Below, piece after piece: positions 55,100 through 62,966 of a DNA stretch of 64,000 nt. The DNA comes from Myxococcus virescens (lineage in GTDB: Bacteria > Myxococcota > Myxococcia > Myxococcales > Myxococcaceae), in contig NZ_FNAJ01000020.1 of the NCBI RefSeq assembly GCF_900101905.1, positions 1 through 64,000 on the forward strand. Direction: 5' to 3'. How positions within the stretch are numbered: position 1 is the stretch's first letter; the number at the start of each line of letters is the position of its first letter. The position numbers and the translations under genes are program-made. The notes under the pieces were generated by a model. It was given only the letters and a program-made list of their open reading frames with translations, ran no database searches and was not told the origin of the DNA.

Positions 55100-56249
55100 C
55101 CCAGCGGTAGTGTCCCCGCCACTCCTGGAATGCGGAGTCCTGGCACACGGCTTCGCGCGGGTGCGCTGCGAGCGTTGTAAGGACGAACTGCTCGTCGCCT
55201 TCTCGTCGGACGTCCTCACCGTCTTCCTGCGCGCGGTGTTCGCCCTACAACGTCGGCGAGCGCGGAGGCAGGGCATCCGTCATGGGCAGGTCGGGGCCGT
55301 CTCTTTCATCCAGTTCTTCGGCTCGGCCTTGCAGGTGACGCCGCACTTCCACTCGCTGGTGCCGGACGGCGTCTTCTTGCCAGGGGAGGACGGCCTGCGC
55401 TTCGAGGCGTTGCCGCCCTCCCACGCAAGCGCACCTCCATGCCAACGAAGGCAGGGGTTGGAGCGGCTGTGCCGCGATGGGGCGCGTGGCGCGCTGGCGC
55501 TGGAGCGACTGTCGCGGATGGAGGATGGCCGCCTCGCGTATCGGATGACGCATCCGCTGCCCGATGGCACCACGCTCCTCTTCTTCACCGGGCTGGACCT
55601 CCTCCGTCGTCTGGCGTCGCTGGGGCCTCCGCCTCGGACAAACCTCACAAGGTTCCACGGCATCTTCGCTCCAGGAGCGAAAGTGCGGCCATTTCTGCTC
55701 CCTCAAGCGGGGGGCGGAGCTGGGGCTGGAGGAGGAGAGCCCGGTCTAAACCAAAGTTCACGATTCTCGATCAGCCAAGCTCTGTAGTGGTTCCGGGCAG
55801 TTAGCTCCCCGAGCCCCAGCGGAGACAGCCTCTCCGAGGGGGATTCTAGGTACTGGTGCCGGTCGGCACGGTAGCGAGCGAGCAGCCTGTCGTAGGGAGC
55901 CGTTCGAGAATCACGATCCTTGATTTAGGCTGCGACGGTGGAGTCGACGAGGGAGCGCACGCCGCGATTGGATTGGGTGGGCCTGCTGCGCCGGACGTTC
56001 GCGCTGGATGCCTTCGACTGCTCTTGGTGTGGAGGCCGCAGCCGGGTGCTGGCATACCTGATGGCCCCCGGTGGGGGCGCGCCATTCTGGAGCACCTGGC
56101 ATTGCCCTCCCGGCCTGCGAAGCTGGCCCCGGCACAGCGTCCACCCCAGAGCGCGTGGTGTTGAGCCCAAGCACCCACAGTCACCTGGAAGCCCACGCCC
56201 CTGCGGCCTGCCGTCTGAATGGGCCGCTTGGGCGGCATGTGCCCCGAGG
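55100..56249 (+). pseudogene. Decayed IS91-family transposase (copy A)
   Basis: Translation from about 55100 gives the IS91 Y2-transposase order: LECGVLAHGFARVRC, then FLRAVFALQRRRARRQGIRH, IQFFGSALQVTPHFHSLVPDGVF and TRFHGIFAPGAKVRPFLLP, but the Cys-rich block after the first segment is deleted and the catalytic-Tyr region is degraded. After a disrupted stretch (55760-55946) the end resumes as RLDWVGLLRRTFALDAFDC with the CxxC zinc finger and RVLAYLM. No complete frame survives. Bases 55947-56249 are repeated at 57516-57820. Confidence 0.75.
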
Positions 56250-56402
56250 GGTTGGCACAGCCTCTGCTCCAGCCCGGCGCACAGCCTGCGTGTCACCCTC
56301 CAGCGGCCCTTCTTGGCCCCTCCTCACCAGCCCGCCGCCCTCAACACGGCTCCTATCCATTCTATACTTCACCACTGCCTATATCGCAGCCAAGGTCATG
56401 CC

Positions 56403-56749
56403 GTGCTTGTCCGAAGGCAGTGGAGAGGGGCAACTCCCACCTTGGGAGAGACTATCGGAAACGGGCATGCTCAAGACAAACACGCCGAAGATTTCGAGGA
56501 AATTGATATCGGAGCGGAGAACCTTCCTCAGTTCATTGACGGCGTAATTCAAGCAGCCCAGGAGACCGACGAAAGAGCCATTGCCTTACCGGACGAGCGA
56601 ACTGCATACATTGACCATAAGACAGAACCGTTGTAATCCGCGATCCAAACCATCCTGATCTGGGCACCGACTTCAGGCCAAGGAACCCGGACGCCGGCGC
56701 ATCCACTTTCAAGCAATACGTCAAGGATCTTCGAAATCAAGCAAAGTAG
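56403..56749 (+). pseudogene. Broken tip of a polymorphic toxin
   Basis: Two overlapping frames join into one protein-like segment: from about 56403 to the stop at 56634 (GNGHAQDKHAEDFEEIDIGA, QFIDGVIQAAQETDERAIAL, DERTAYIDHKTEP), then one base off from 56633 (VIRDPNHPDLGTDFRPRNPD, FKQYVKDLRNQAK, stop 56747). The pattern of an early HxxxKH, an Arg before AYIDxKT, then VIRDPNxPDxGTxFRP is that of small RNase-type toxin tips (BECR-like) on Rhs/CdiA proteins, recalled from family knowledge. The delivery part is absent, and the frame is broken, so the toxin should be dead. The immunity-like gene follows at 56806. Confidence 0.55.
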
Positions 56750-56805
56750 CTGGACGCGTCCGGAATCTGTCCATGCTGCGAAGATGTTTTAACTTGTGTG
56801 TACTC

Positions 56806-57222
56806 ATGAGCATTCAGCCGCGATGTTCCGAAGCCGAACTTGCAGTTCTGGAGGAGATGACCGCGTACATGCGTGCTCACGTTTGGGTGGGTCGCGGTCA
56901 TCCGGTCAAGTACAGCCTCGCACTTTGGCAGGATCTGGCATACACCCTTGGCGAATACACAGGCGGGATTGACGACTACATATATTCTCTGCATTCCCGG
57001 GATACACTTGAGGCCACCATCAAAAGACTCCCAGGGCCTCACAGCGAGCTGCTGCAGAGGTTGGTCAACGAAGCCGATGAGACGTTTCGCAAGGCCACCC
57101 GGGATGATGGAGGCCGAAGCTTGTCGGAATTCCTCGTACCGGAAGCGAACAGAGGATGGTGGTACAGCCGTCGCCCGGTCATCGGCCCACTGAATACTTA
57201 TCTGGATGCGGTTGAAACATAG
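56806..57222 (+). CDS. Putative immunity protein for the adjacent broken toxin
   Basis: 138 residues from the ATG at 56806 (an in-frame ATG at 56773 adds 11). The chain is acidic and globular-looking: MSIQPRCSEAELAVLEEMTA, HPVKYSLALWQDLAYTLGEY, IDDYIYSLHSRDTLEATIKR and WWYSRRPVIGPLNTYLDAV. GC and codon use are lower-GC than neighbours, which suggests transfer. I know no exact family. Its position 57 bases after a toxin-tip remnant, on the same strand, and its size are those of immunity genes, so I infer that role. The frame is intact although the toxin is broken. Confidence 0.55.
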   Translation: MSIQPRCSEAELAVLEEMTAYMRAHVWVGRGHPVKYSLALWQDLAYTLGEYTGGIDDYIYSLHSRDTLEATIKRLPGPHSELLQRLVNEADETFRKATRDDGGRSLSEFLVPEANRGWWYSRRPVIGPLNTYLDAVET

Positions 57223-57247
57223 CCACGAAGGATAGGAATTTGGAACT

Positions 57248-57272
57248 GCGTTTCCGTGCGTTGCGGAAACGC
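57248..57272. terminator. 9-bp hairpin after the immunity-like gene
   Basis: GCGTTTCCG (57248-57256) and CGGAAACGC (57264-57272) pair perfectly around a 7-base loop, 26 bases past the stop at 57222. No T-tract follows. A second stem, GCCCTGGG (57333-57340) with CCCAGGGC (57349-57356), lies further down. Either may end the transcript. Confidence 0.45.
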
Positions 57273-57515
57273 GAGGCGCAGTCCCGGCGAACGCAGCCGC
57301 GAATGAGGCCTCGCTCGTATGAGTGAAACGGGGCCCTGGGAATTCATCCCCAGGGCTCCGTGATGTTGCGTCAGCGTCGTACTGCTCTGGAATCACATGG
57401 ACGCCGCTCCCGCATCTGTTGCGCGGTGTCGCAACGTGGTTCGGGTGTATCCGTCCGGCGAACGACGTGCCGTGAGGGATTGCTGGGGTAGCGGCAGCGG
57501 CGGAAGCTTCAAGAC

Positions 57516-57820
57516 ACGAGGGAGCGCACACCGCGATTGGATTGGGTGGGACTGCTGCGCCGGACGTTCGCGCGGGATGTCATCGCCTGCTCTCGGTGTG
57601 GAGGCCGCAGGAGGGTGCTGGCATACCTGACGGCCCGCCAGTGGGGGACGCGCCATTCTGGAGCACCAGGCATTGCCCTCCCGGCCTGCGATGCTGGCCC
57701 CGGCACAGCGTCCACCCCAGAGCGCGTGGTGTTGAACCCAAGCACCCACAGTGCCCTGGGGGCCCATACCACTGAGGCCTGCCGCCTGGATGGGCCGCGT
57801 GGGCGGCATGTGCCCCGAGG
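57516..57820 (+). pseudogene. IS91-family transposase 3' fragment (copy B)
   Basis: This second copy encodes RLDWVGLLRRTFARDVIACS, then the zinc finger CSRCGGRRRVLAYL, followed by the same downstream non-coding stretch as copy A. Nothing of the rest of the transposase is present. From 57821 to 58149 I see no gene, RNA or clear signal. Confidence 0.7.
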
Positions 57821-58149
57821 ATGGCCGCGCCGCGCTCCCTCCGCGAGCTCATCCGCACGCGGGTCTATCAGGTGAGCCAAAGGCATGTGTTCACGCGAGC
57901 CACGTGAAGCCTGCGTGCCAGGCGAGCGCTTCCTCAAGGCCTCAACGCAGAACGCCCCTGCGTGTGCGGCCGCGTGTCAGCAGGACGCGCGCTGCCATGC
58001 CATGCTTGGCCCCACCAGCGGTCTGGAGCACAGGGCCCGGCGTCCCGCTGCTAGCTCAAGAGCGCTGTGCCTCCCGTCGCAGGCGCGACGTACACAAACT
58101 CCAGCGGCGTGCGGCCAATCAACTCCGCACCACCACTGGAGAGCCGAGA

Positions 58150-58836
58150 ATGAATTCGAATCAGTCCAAAGCGGCACGCCCCCACCTGGAGTTCCTCAGC
58201 GTGCGGGCCTTGCTGTCGTCGCTGGTCCTCTTCGGAGGAAGCGCGAATGCCGCCGAGGTCGTTCAGCAGTTTCGCCAGCCCGAGTCGCGCGATGCGACGG
58301 GAAAACTCCTCGTCGAGGAGTCGGTCGTCAGCATCATCAACTGCAATGGCCCGGGTGAGAACGGCGGCCAGTTCTACATCTACCAATATGTCAACCGCCC
58401 GGGAGTCCGGGCCATCCGGCCACCCGACTGGAGCCAGCCAATCGGCGGACGCGATTTCGCCGCCTTTGAAGAGGCGGTCGGGGCGGCCTGTGCACCCGCT
58501 TCTGCCCCGGGAGGCCCGACGCCGGGAGCCCCCACCCCTGCCGGCTGCTGGAAATTCTCCGGCACCTGGTCGGACAACATCTTCGGGACCATGCAATTGG
58601 TCCAGATTGGCGAGAGCGCCAGTGGCACCTATACCGGAACGACGTCGCCCGGCGCCATCAACGGCAAGGTCACGGGCCAGGCCTTCGATGGAACCTGGGT
58701 CAGTCGTGAGGGCACGTCCGGCACCGTCCATCTCGAGCTGAGAGGGGATGGGAGCACCTACGAGGGAGAGGCGAGCACCACCGGCTGGGGGAACAAGGTC
58801 AGCGGCAAGTGCGTGGGCCCGCCGCCCGCGGGGTGA
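58150..58836 (+). CDS. Secreted protein of unknown function
   Basis: 228 residues from the ATG at 58150, with GGAGAG about six bases upstream. An N-terminal signal (cleavage near GGSANA, residue about 34) leads to a domain with VVQQFRQPESRDATGKLLVE and an INCNGPGENGGQFYIYQYVN segment (to about residue 115). A Pro/Gly/Ala linker and a second, strand-rich Gly/Thr domain (CWKFSGTWSDNIFGTMQLVQ, GTYTGTTSPGAINGKVTGQA, GTSGTVHLELRGDGSTYEGE) follow, resembling small lipocalin-like barrels. Four Cys are present. No family is certain. Confidence 0.7.
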   Translation: MNSNQSKAARPHLEFLSVRALLSSLVLFGGSANAAEVVQQFRQPESRDATGKLLVEESVVSIINCNGPGENGGQFYIYQYVNRPGVRAIRPPDWSQPIGGRDFAAFEEAVGAACAPASAPGGPTPGAPTPAGCWKFSGTWSDNIFGTMQLVQIGESASGTYTGTTSPGAINGKVTGQAFDGTWVSREGTSGTVHLELRGDGSTYEGEASTTGWGNKVSGKCVGPPPAG

Positions 58837-58961
58837 TACGGGGCGCGTGGGCACCTCCACGGGCAGGCGAAGCGGGGGCGCGCCTCGCTTCTGCCTGCCG
58901 CAGCGCCGACAGCCCGGCAAGAGTGCGGACGGGCGGCTCCGGAGCATGCGAGACTGACCGG

Positions 58962-59339
58962 ATGGAGCTCTGGATCAACCCTGCCTGTTCAAAGTGCCGC
59001 GCCGCGATGGCCGCGATGGATGCGTCCGGTACAGCCTACGTCGTTCGCCGCTACCTGGAGTCGCCCCCCACCGCTGCGGAGCTGGAGGCCGTACTCGGGA
59101 GGCTTGGGCTGGAGCCCTGGGAGCTGGTGCGCATGGGTGAGGCCGCGGCGACCGAGGCCGCGCTGGAGATGCTGCCCAGAGACGCGACACACCGTGCCGA
59201 CTGGATTGCAGCCATGGTCCAGCACCCGGAGCTGATTCAGCGACCCATCGTTACCGCCAGCGACGGGACGACTGTGGTGGGGCGGAGCCCGGAGGCGCTG
59301 GAGAGGGTGCTCGCCGCGGAGCGCGGCTCGGGCACCTGA
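58962..59339 (+). CDS. ArsC/Spx-fold protein
   Basis: 125 residues from the ATG at 58962. It has the thioredoxin-like ArsC fold: MELWINPACSKCRAAM with a redox CxxC, VVRRYLESPPTAAELEAVLG, EPWELVRMGEAAATEAALEM and HPELIQRPIVTASDGTTVVG with the RPI cis-Pro. Many annotated arsenate reductases of this type have a single active Cys; this one has CSKC, so a different thiol role is possible. No ars genes are nearby. Confidence 0.85.
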   Translation: MELWINPACSKCRAAMAAMDASGTAYVVRRYLESPPTAAELEAVLGRLGLEPWELVRMGEAAATEAALEMLPRDATHRADWIAAMVQHPELIQRPIVTASDGTTVVGRSPEALERVLAAERGSGT

Positions 59340-59431
59340 GCGGGGGCTTCAGGCCGCGTGGGCTTCGTCCGTTTCCGGAGGCCAACGTCGTGCCCGCATG
59401 GCGAAGACTTCCGCACTTTCGCCGAGCGCTG

Positions 59432-60529
59432 TCAGTGCCCGCGGACCTCGAACGTGCGGGCTTCGGGCTCCATGAAACGCAGGAGCGCCTCGCCCTCCTT
59501 CACCAGGGCGTCACGGTCCTTCTTCTTGATGGGCGCAAAGGGCTCGACGACGAGCGTAGCCGCCGCGCGCTTGCGCTCCACCGTCCACGTCCCGGCGATG
59601 AAGCCGTCCACGAGGAAGGTTGCGGGGACTCGCAGATTCTTGGTGATGAGCTTGGAGCGGTACGCGTCATCCACCAGCCGGGCCCGGTCCTCATGGCCGA
59701 GCACCAGGCTGTCGAACTCCGGGAGGAAGCGCGCGGGTGCGGCCGTGTCCTCGTCCGGCCGGGGTGCCTTGGGCAGGTCGAACAGCTCCCGCCCCTTTTC
59801 GTCCCGGAACGTGCGCAGCGAAGGCCGAAGCGCCTCGAAGGTGGACTTCAGGCCCTTGAGGCCGGACCAGGTCTGGGCATCCGTCACCGATGCGGGACCG
59901 AAGGCCGCGAGGTAGCGCTGCACCAGCGCGGGAAGGTCCGCTTCGGCGCGCAGCGGTGCGCCCAGCCAGGACTCCGCGACCGCGAAGTCCGTGGTGCCGG
60001 GGTAGCCCCACTCCGTCTCCGTGGGGACCTGGATGAGGGGTAGGAACATCCGCACCGCGAAGCCCATGGCGCGTTCGTCGTTCTGGGGATGCCGGGCCAC
60101 CAGGTGGTCGCGCAGCGCCTCGAAGGTGCGCGGCGCTTCATCAAAGAAGGCGCGCGCCTCCTTGACGAGCGGCGCGACGTCCAGCCCCTTCGCGCGCTCG
60201 CGCAGCACCGACGCCACAGAGGCTTCGAGCAGCGGTGTGAAGCTGGCTCGCAGGTGCCGGTAGTCCTCCGCGCTCGCCAGGTGCAACGTGCCGCGCATCA
60301 ACGTGGCGCGGACCACCTCCTTGCGCTGGAGCAGCACCTGGAGCGCGTCGCGCTCGAAGCCCGCGACACGCGACCACAGGCCGATGAACGGCGGCTTCGC
60401 CTGTTGGGCCTGAAGCGCCAGGAGCTTCTCCACCGCGCCGAGCACGGACGTCTGCTCACGCGCCAGCAACATCTGCCGCGCCAAGGTCGCGCGGTTGAGG
60501 GCCCTGAGGGTCAACGGGGTATCTGGCAT
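59432..60529 (-). CDS. Winged-helix DNA-binding protein, AlkZ/YcaQ-related (HTH_42)
   Basis: 365 residues from the ATG at 60529 (GCGAGG just upstream). The family start LTLRALNRATLARQMLL and VLGAVEKLLALQAQQAKPPF is clear. Further features are MRGTLHLASAEDYRHLRASF (replacing the QxQ/QxD loop seen in AlkZ), FLPEFDSLVLGHEDR and LITKNLRVPATFLVDGFIAG. AlkZ and YcaQ are DNA glycosylases acting on alkylated or crosslinked bases. Whether this branch is catalytic is unknown. It is divergent from the PLP-enzyme gene. Confidence 0.82.
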   Translation of the reverse strand: MPDTPLTLRALNRATLARQMLLAREQTSVLGAVEKLLALQAQQAKPPFIGLWSRVAGFERDALQVLLQRKEVVRATLMRGTLHLASAEDYRHLRASFTPLLEASVASVLRERAKGLDVAPLVKEARAFFDEAPRTFEALRDHLVARHPQNDERAMGFAVRMFLPLIQVPTETEWGYPGTTDFAVAESWLGAPLRAEADLPALVQRYLAAFGPASVTDAQTWSGLKGLKSTFEALRPSLRTFRDEKGRELFDLPKAPRPDEDTAAPARFLPEFDSLVLGHEDRARLVDDAYRSKLITKNLRVPATFLVDGFIAGTWTVERKRAAATLVVEPFAPIKKKDRDALVKEGEALLRFMEPEARTFEVRGH

Positions 60530-60659
60530 GTGGCCTCGCTCGCGGGGTGCACCTGGTGGGTCGTGGTGCGAGTCGCGGAGGTGTAGCACTTCACGAACGA
60601 AGGGCGAACATGCCCGGTACTCCTGGAGCCCTGCACACCGGAGTGCCACATTGCACGGC

Positions 60660-61751
60660 ATGAATTTGGACTGGCTCGACATGATGACGACGCCCGCCGC
60701 CCTCGTGGACCTGGACCGTGTGGACGCCAACCTGAAGCGCGTGGCCATGTACACCCGCCAGCACGGCCTGCGGTGGCGGCCCCACACGAAGACGCACAAG
60801 ACACCGGAGTTCGCCGCGCTCCAGCTCGCAGCCGGAGCCCAGGGCGTCACCGTGGCCACCGTCCGCGAGGCGGAGGTCATGGCCACCGTCTGCGACGACA
60901 TCCTGCTCGCCTATCCCCCCGTGGGCGACGACAGGCTCGCCCGGCTCATGGCGCTACCACCCCACGTCCGGCTCACCGTGGCCCTGGACTCGGGCGAGGC
61001 GCTGGAGATGCTGAGCCGCGCGGCCCGGAGGGCGGGCCGTACGGTGGGCGTGTTGGTGGAGCTGGACCTGGGCATGCGGCGCGTGGGCCTCCAGTCCACC
61101 GGGGACGCCATCGCCCTGGCCGGTAACGTGGCGTTCGGCAGTGGCCTGGAGTACCGGGGCATCACCTTCTACGCCGGACACCTGCGCCTTCCCCAGGAGC
61201 AGCTGGGCTCTGCGATGCGCGCACAGTCCGAGCGGCTGGCGGCCTTCATCGAGGCCCTGACGGACTCGGGACTGCGGCCCGAAACCGTGAGCGGCGGCTC
61301 CACGCCGACGCTGTGGCGTTCGCACGAGGTCGCCGGGCTCACGGAGATTCGCCCGGGCATCAACGTCTTCAACGACCGCAACTCCGCGACGGTGGGCGCG
61401 TGCGCATGGGACGAATGCGCGTACTCCGTGCTGGCCACGGTGGTGAGCACCACGGTGCCGGGACAGGCCGTCATCGACGCGGGTTCCAAGGCCCTGGCCA
61501 AGGAGGAAGGCTTCACGGACGCAGGCGGGTACGGCGCCCTGCTCGACATGCCTGACGTCCTGGTGCGCGGCCTGTCCGAGGAGCACGGCCTGCTGGACCT
61601 CTCCCGCACCGACTGGCGGCCCCGCGTGGGCGACCGCGTGCGCGTGGTGCCCAACCACGCCTGCGCCTCCGTCAACCTGCACGACCGGTTGCACCTGCTG
61701 CGTCAGGCTACCTGGGCCGGCACGCACGCCATCACCGCACGCGGCTGGTGA
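60660..61751 (+). CDS. D-threonine aldolase / D-serine dehydratase-type PLP enzyme
   Basis: 363 residues from the ATG at 60660. The alanine-racemase-type barrel holds the PLP Lys in RWRPHTKTHKTPE (about residue 43), TPAALVDLDRVDANL at the start, GVLVELDLGMRRVGL, GITFYAGHLRLP and VSGGSTPTLWRS. The C-terminal beta domain has the metal-binding EEHGLLDL His and PNHACASVNLHD His/Cys pair. These enzymes cleave beta-hydroxy D-amino acids or deaminate D-Ser; which applies here cannot be decided from sequence. Confidence 0.9.
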   Translation: MNLDWLDMMTTPAALVDLDRVDANLKRVAMYTRQHGLRWRPHTKTHKTPEFAALQLAAGAQGVTVATVREAEVMATVCDDILLAYPPVGDDRLARLMALPPHVRLTVALDSGEALEMLSRAARRAGRTVGVLVELDLGMRRVGLQSTGDAIALAGNVAFGSGLEYRGITFYAGHLRLPQEQLGSAMRAQSERLAAFIEALTDSGLRPETVSGGSTPTLWRSHEVAGLTEIRPGINVFNDRNSATVGACAWDECAYSVLATVVSTTVPGQAVIDAGSKALAKEEGFTDAGGYGALLDMPDVLVRGLSEEHGLLDLSRTDWRPRVGDRVRVVPNHACASVNLHDRLHLLRQATWAGTHAITARGW

Positions 61752-61761
61752 CACGCGCCAC

Positions 61762-62754
61762 TCAGTCCATGCGCTGGAGTTCCTTCGTCAGCGACTGCTC
61801 CAGCTCGCGAATGTTGCGATAGACGATGCAGCGATAGGACGCGACGTCGAAGCGGAGTTCCTTCACGTCACGCACCAGCAGCAGCGTGGGCCGGCCTCGG
61901 CCCCATGCGTAGCCGACCTCCAGGTACACGTTTGGATTCGCCAGGGACAGGTCGGCGATCACCACCTTCGCCGTCTCGATGCGCTCACGGATGCGCTGGA
62001 TGATGGGGCCGTCGAACAGCTCCTGGTCCACGCGCTCGCACAACATGCCCGCGGCCTTCACCGGGCCCTGGATGCCGTAATGATAGGTGTCCTCCAGCTC
62101 GGGTGCGAAAGGCATGGCCACGAAGGCGTGAGGCTTTGCCATGGACACGGTACCCGCCGTCGCCAGGGGCGGCGCCTGCGTCACGGCTGACATCCGCCGA
62201 ACGCGGAAGCCACCGTCCGGAAGCGGCTCCACGCCAGGCGTTGCGCTCAAACCGCGCGCGAAGGCCTTTGCCAGTCTTTGCGCCCGGCTCGCGTTCCGCT
62301 CCACCACCGTGAAGCGCGTCAGGGATTGGGGGCCGGAGCCACGTTGGAAGGCTTCAACGAGCCCGCCCACGAAGGCGAGCACGGCCTCGTCTTCATCCAA
62401 TCCATAGTTGGGGCCGTGAACGGTGCCCGCGACATGCGCGAGGCCCGAGTGGTTCTCCAGGGCCGCCAGCGCGCGCACCGCGAACTGGCGAATCTCGTGG
62501 TAGCCGAACTCCCCCAGGCGAACGGTACCCACGATGAGCGCCCGTGGCGCGGTCAGCGCCCCCCGCGTCTCCACGAGGCGCGTCGCGCCCGGCGCGAGCT
62601 CGAGCTGCGCCAGGGGAACGCCCGCCAGCTCCAGGCGCCGCGCGGCTTGACCTGTCGCGCCATAGAGACTTTGTGCGTATTTGAACAGCACCGCGTCCGC
62701 GGTGAACTCGGTGAGGTCTCCTACCTTCAACGCCACGTCGAGGAACTGGGCCAT
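61762..62754 (-). CDS. Two-domain protein with TIR/deoxyribosyltransferase-like C-terminus
   Basis: 330 residues from the ATG at 62754. N-terminal half (to about residue 190): VALKVGDLTEFTADAVLFKY, ALIVGTVRLGEFGYHEIRQF, HVAGTVHGPNYGLDEDEAVL; this resembles the N-terminal domain of M17 aminopeptidases and macro-like folds. C-terminal half: KPHAFVAMPFAPELEDTYHY, RIETAKVVIADLSLANPNVY, LEVGYAWGRGRPTLLLVRDV; the conserved Glu (YLEVGYAWG) and Asp (IADLS) are those of TIR-like/nucleoside-deoxyribosyltransferase domains. Such domains hydrolyse NAD or nucleotides in several bacterial immune systems, with the other half as sensor. A stand-alone immune effector is possible but unproven. Confidence 0.7.
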   Translation of the reverse strand: MAQFLDVALKVGDLTEFTADAVLFKYAQSLYGATGQAARRLELAGVPLAQLELAPGATRLVETRGALTAPRALIVGTVRLGEFGYHEIRQFAVRALAALENHSGLAHVAGTVHGPNYGLDEDEAVLAFVGGLVEAFQRGSGPQSLTRFTVVERNASRAQRLAKAFARGLSATPGVEPLPDGGFRVRRMSAVTQAPPLATAGTVSMAKPHAFVAMPFAPELEDTYHYGIQGPVKAAGMLCERVDQELFDGPIIQRIRERIETAKVVIADLSLANPNVYLEVGYAWGRGRPTLLLVRDVKELRFDVASYRCIVYRNIRELEQSLTKELQRMD

Positions 62755-62966
62755 TGCGCCCCACTGTAAAGCCTTGCGTCTGCTGTTCCCAACCCGACGT
62801 CCACGTCTGCCCATCAGTGCATGACGCAATGCGCCTCTCTTTTTCTCGGCTATCAAGTACGTCCTGTCTGAAGATCTCCGTTTGTGTTGTGTTAAGGAAC
62901 GCCCCTGGCCCTTGGGGGGTCCATCCCGACACAGCCATGACGGCACGGGGCACGGAGGAGAGTCAT

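Larger units (their letters stand above)
55947..57820 (+). repeat. Direct repeat of an IS91 3' fragment flanking a cargo segment
   Basis: Copy A (55947-56249, 303 bases) and copy B (57516-57820, 305 bases) align over their full length with scattered substitutions and short indels, by eye close to 90% identity. Each begins ACGAGGGAGCGCAC and ends GCCCCGAGG. Both contain the coding end of an IS91-type transposase (LDWVGLLRRTFA..., zinc finger, RVLAYL) and the following non-coding part. The 1.27 kb between them has a lower GC content and carries the toxin remnant and immunity-like gene. Confidence 0.75.

Noticed and set aside
56737..57531. 264-residue minus-strand ORF in the island
   Set aside because: It is antisense to the immunity-like gene, lacks a ribosome site and has no protein-like pattern. 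The plus-strand frame has better composition and a toxin remnant before it.
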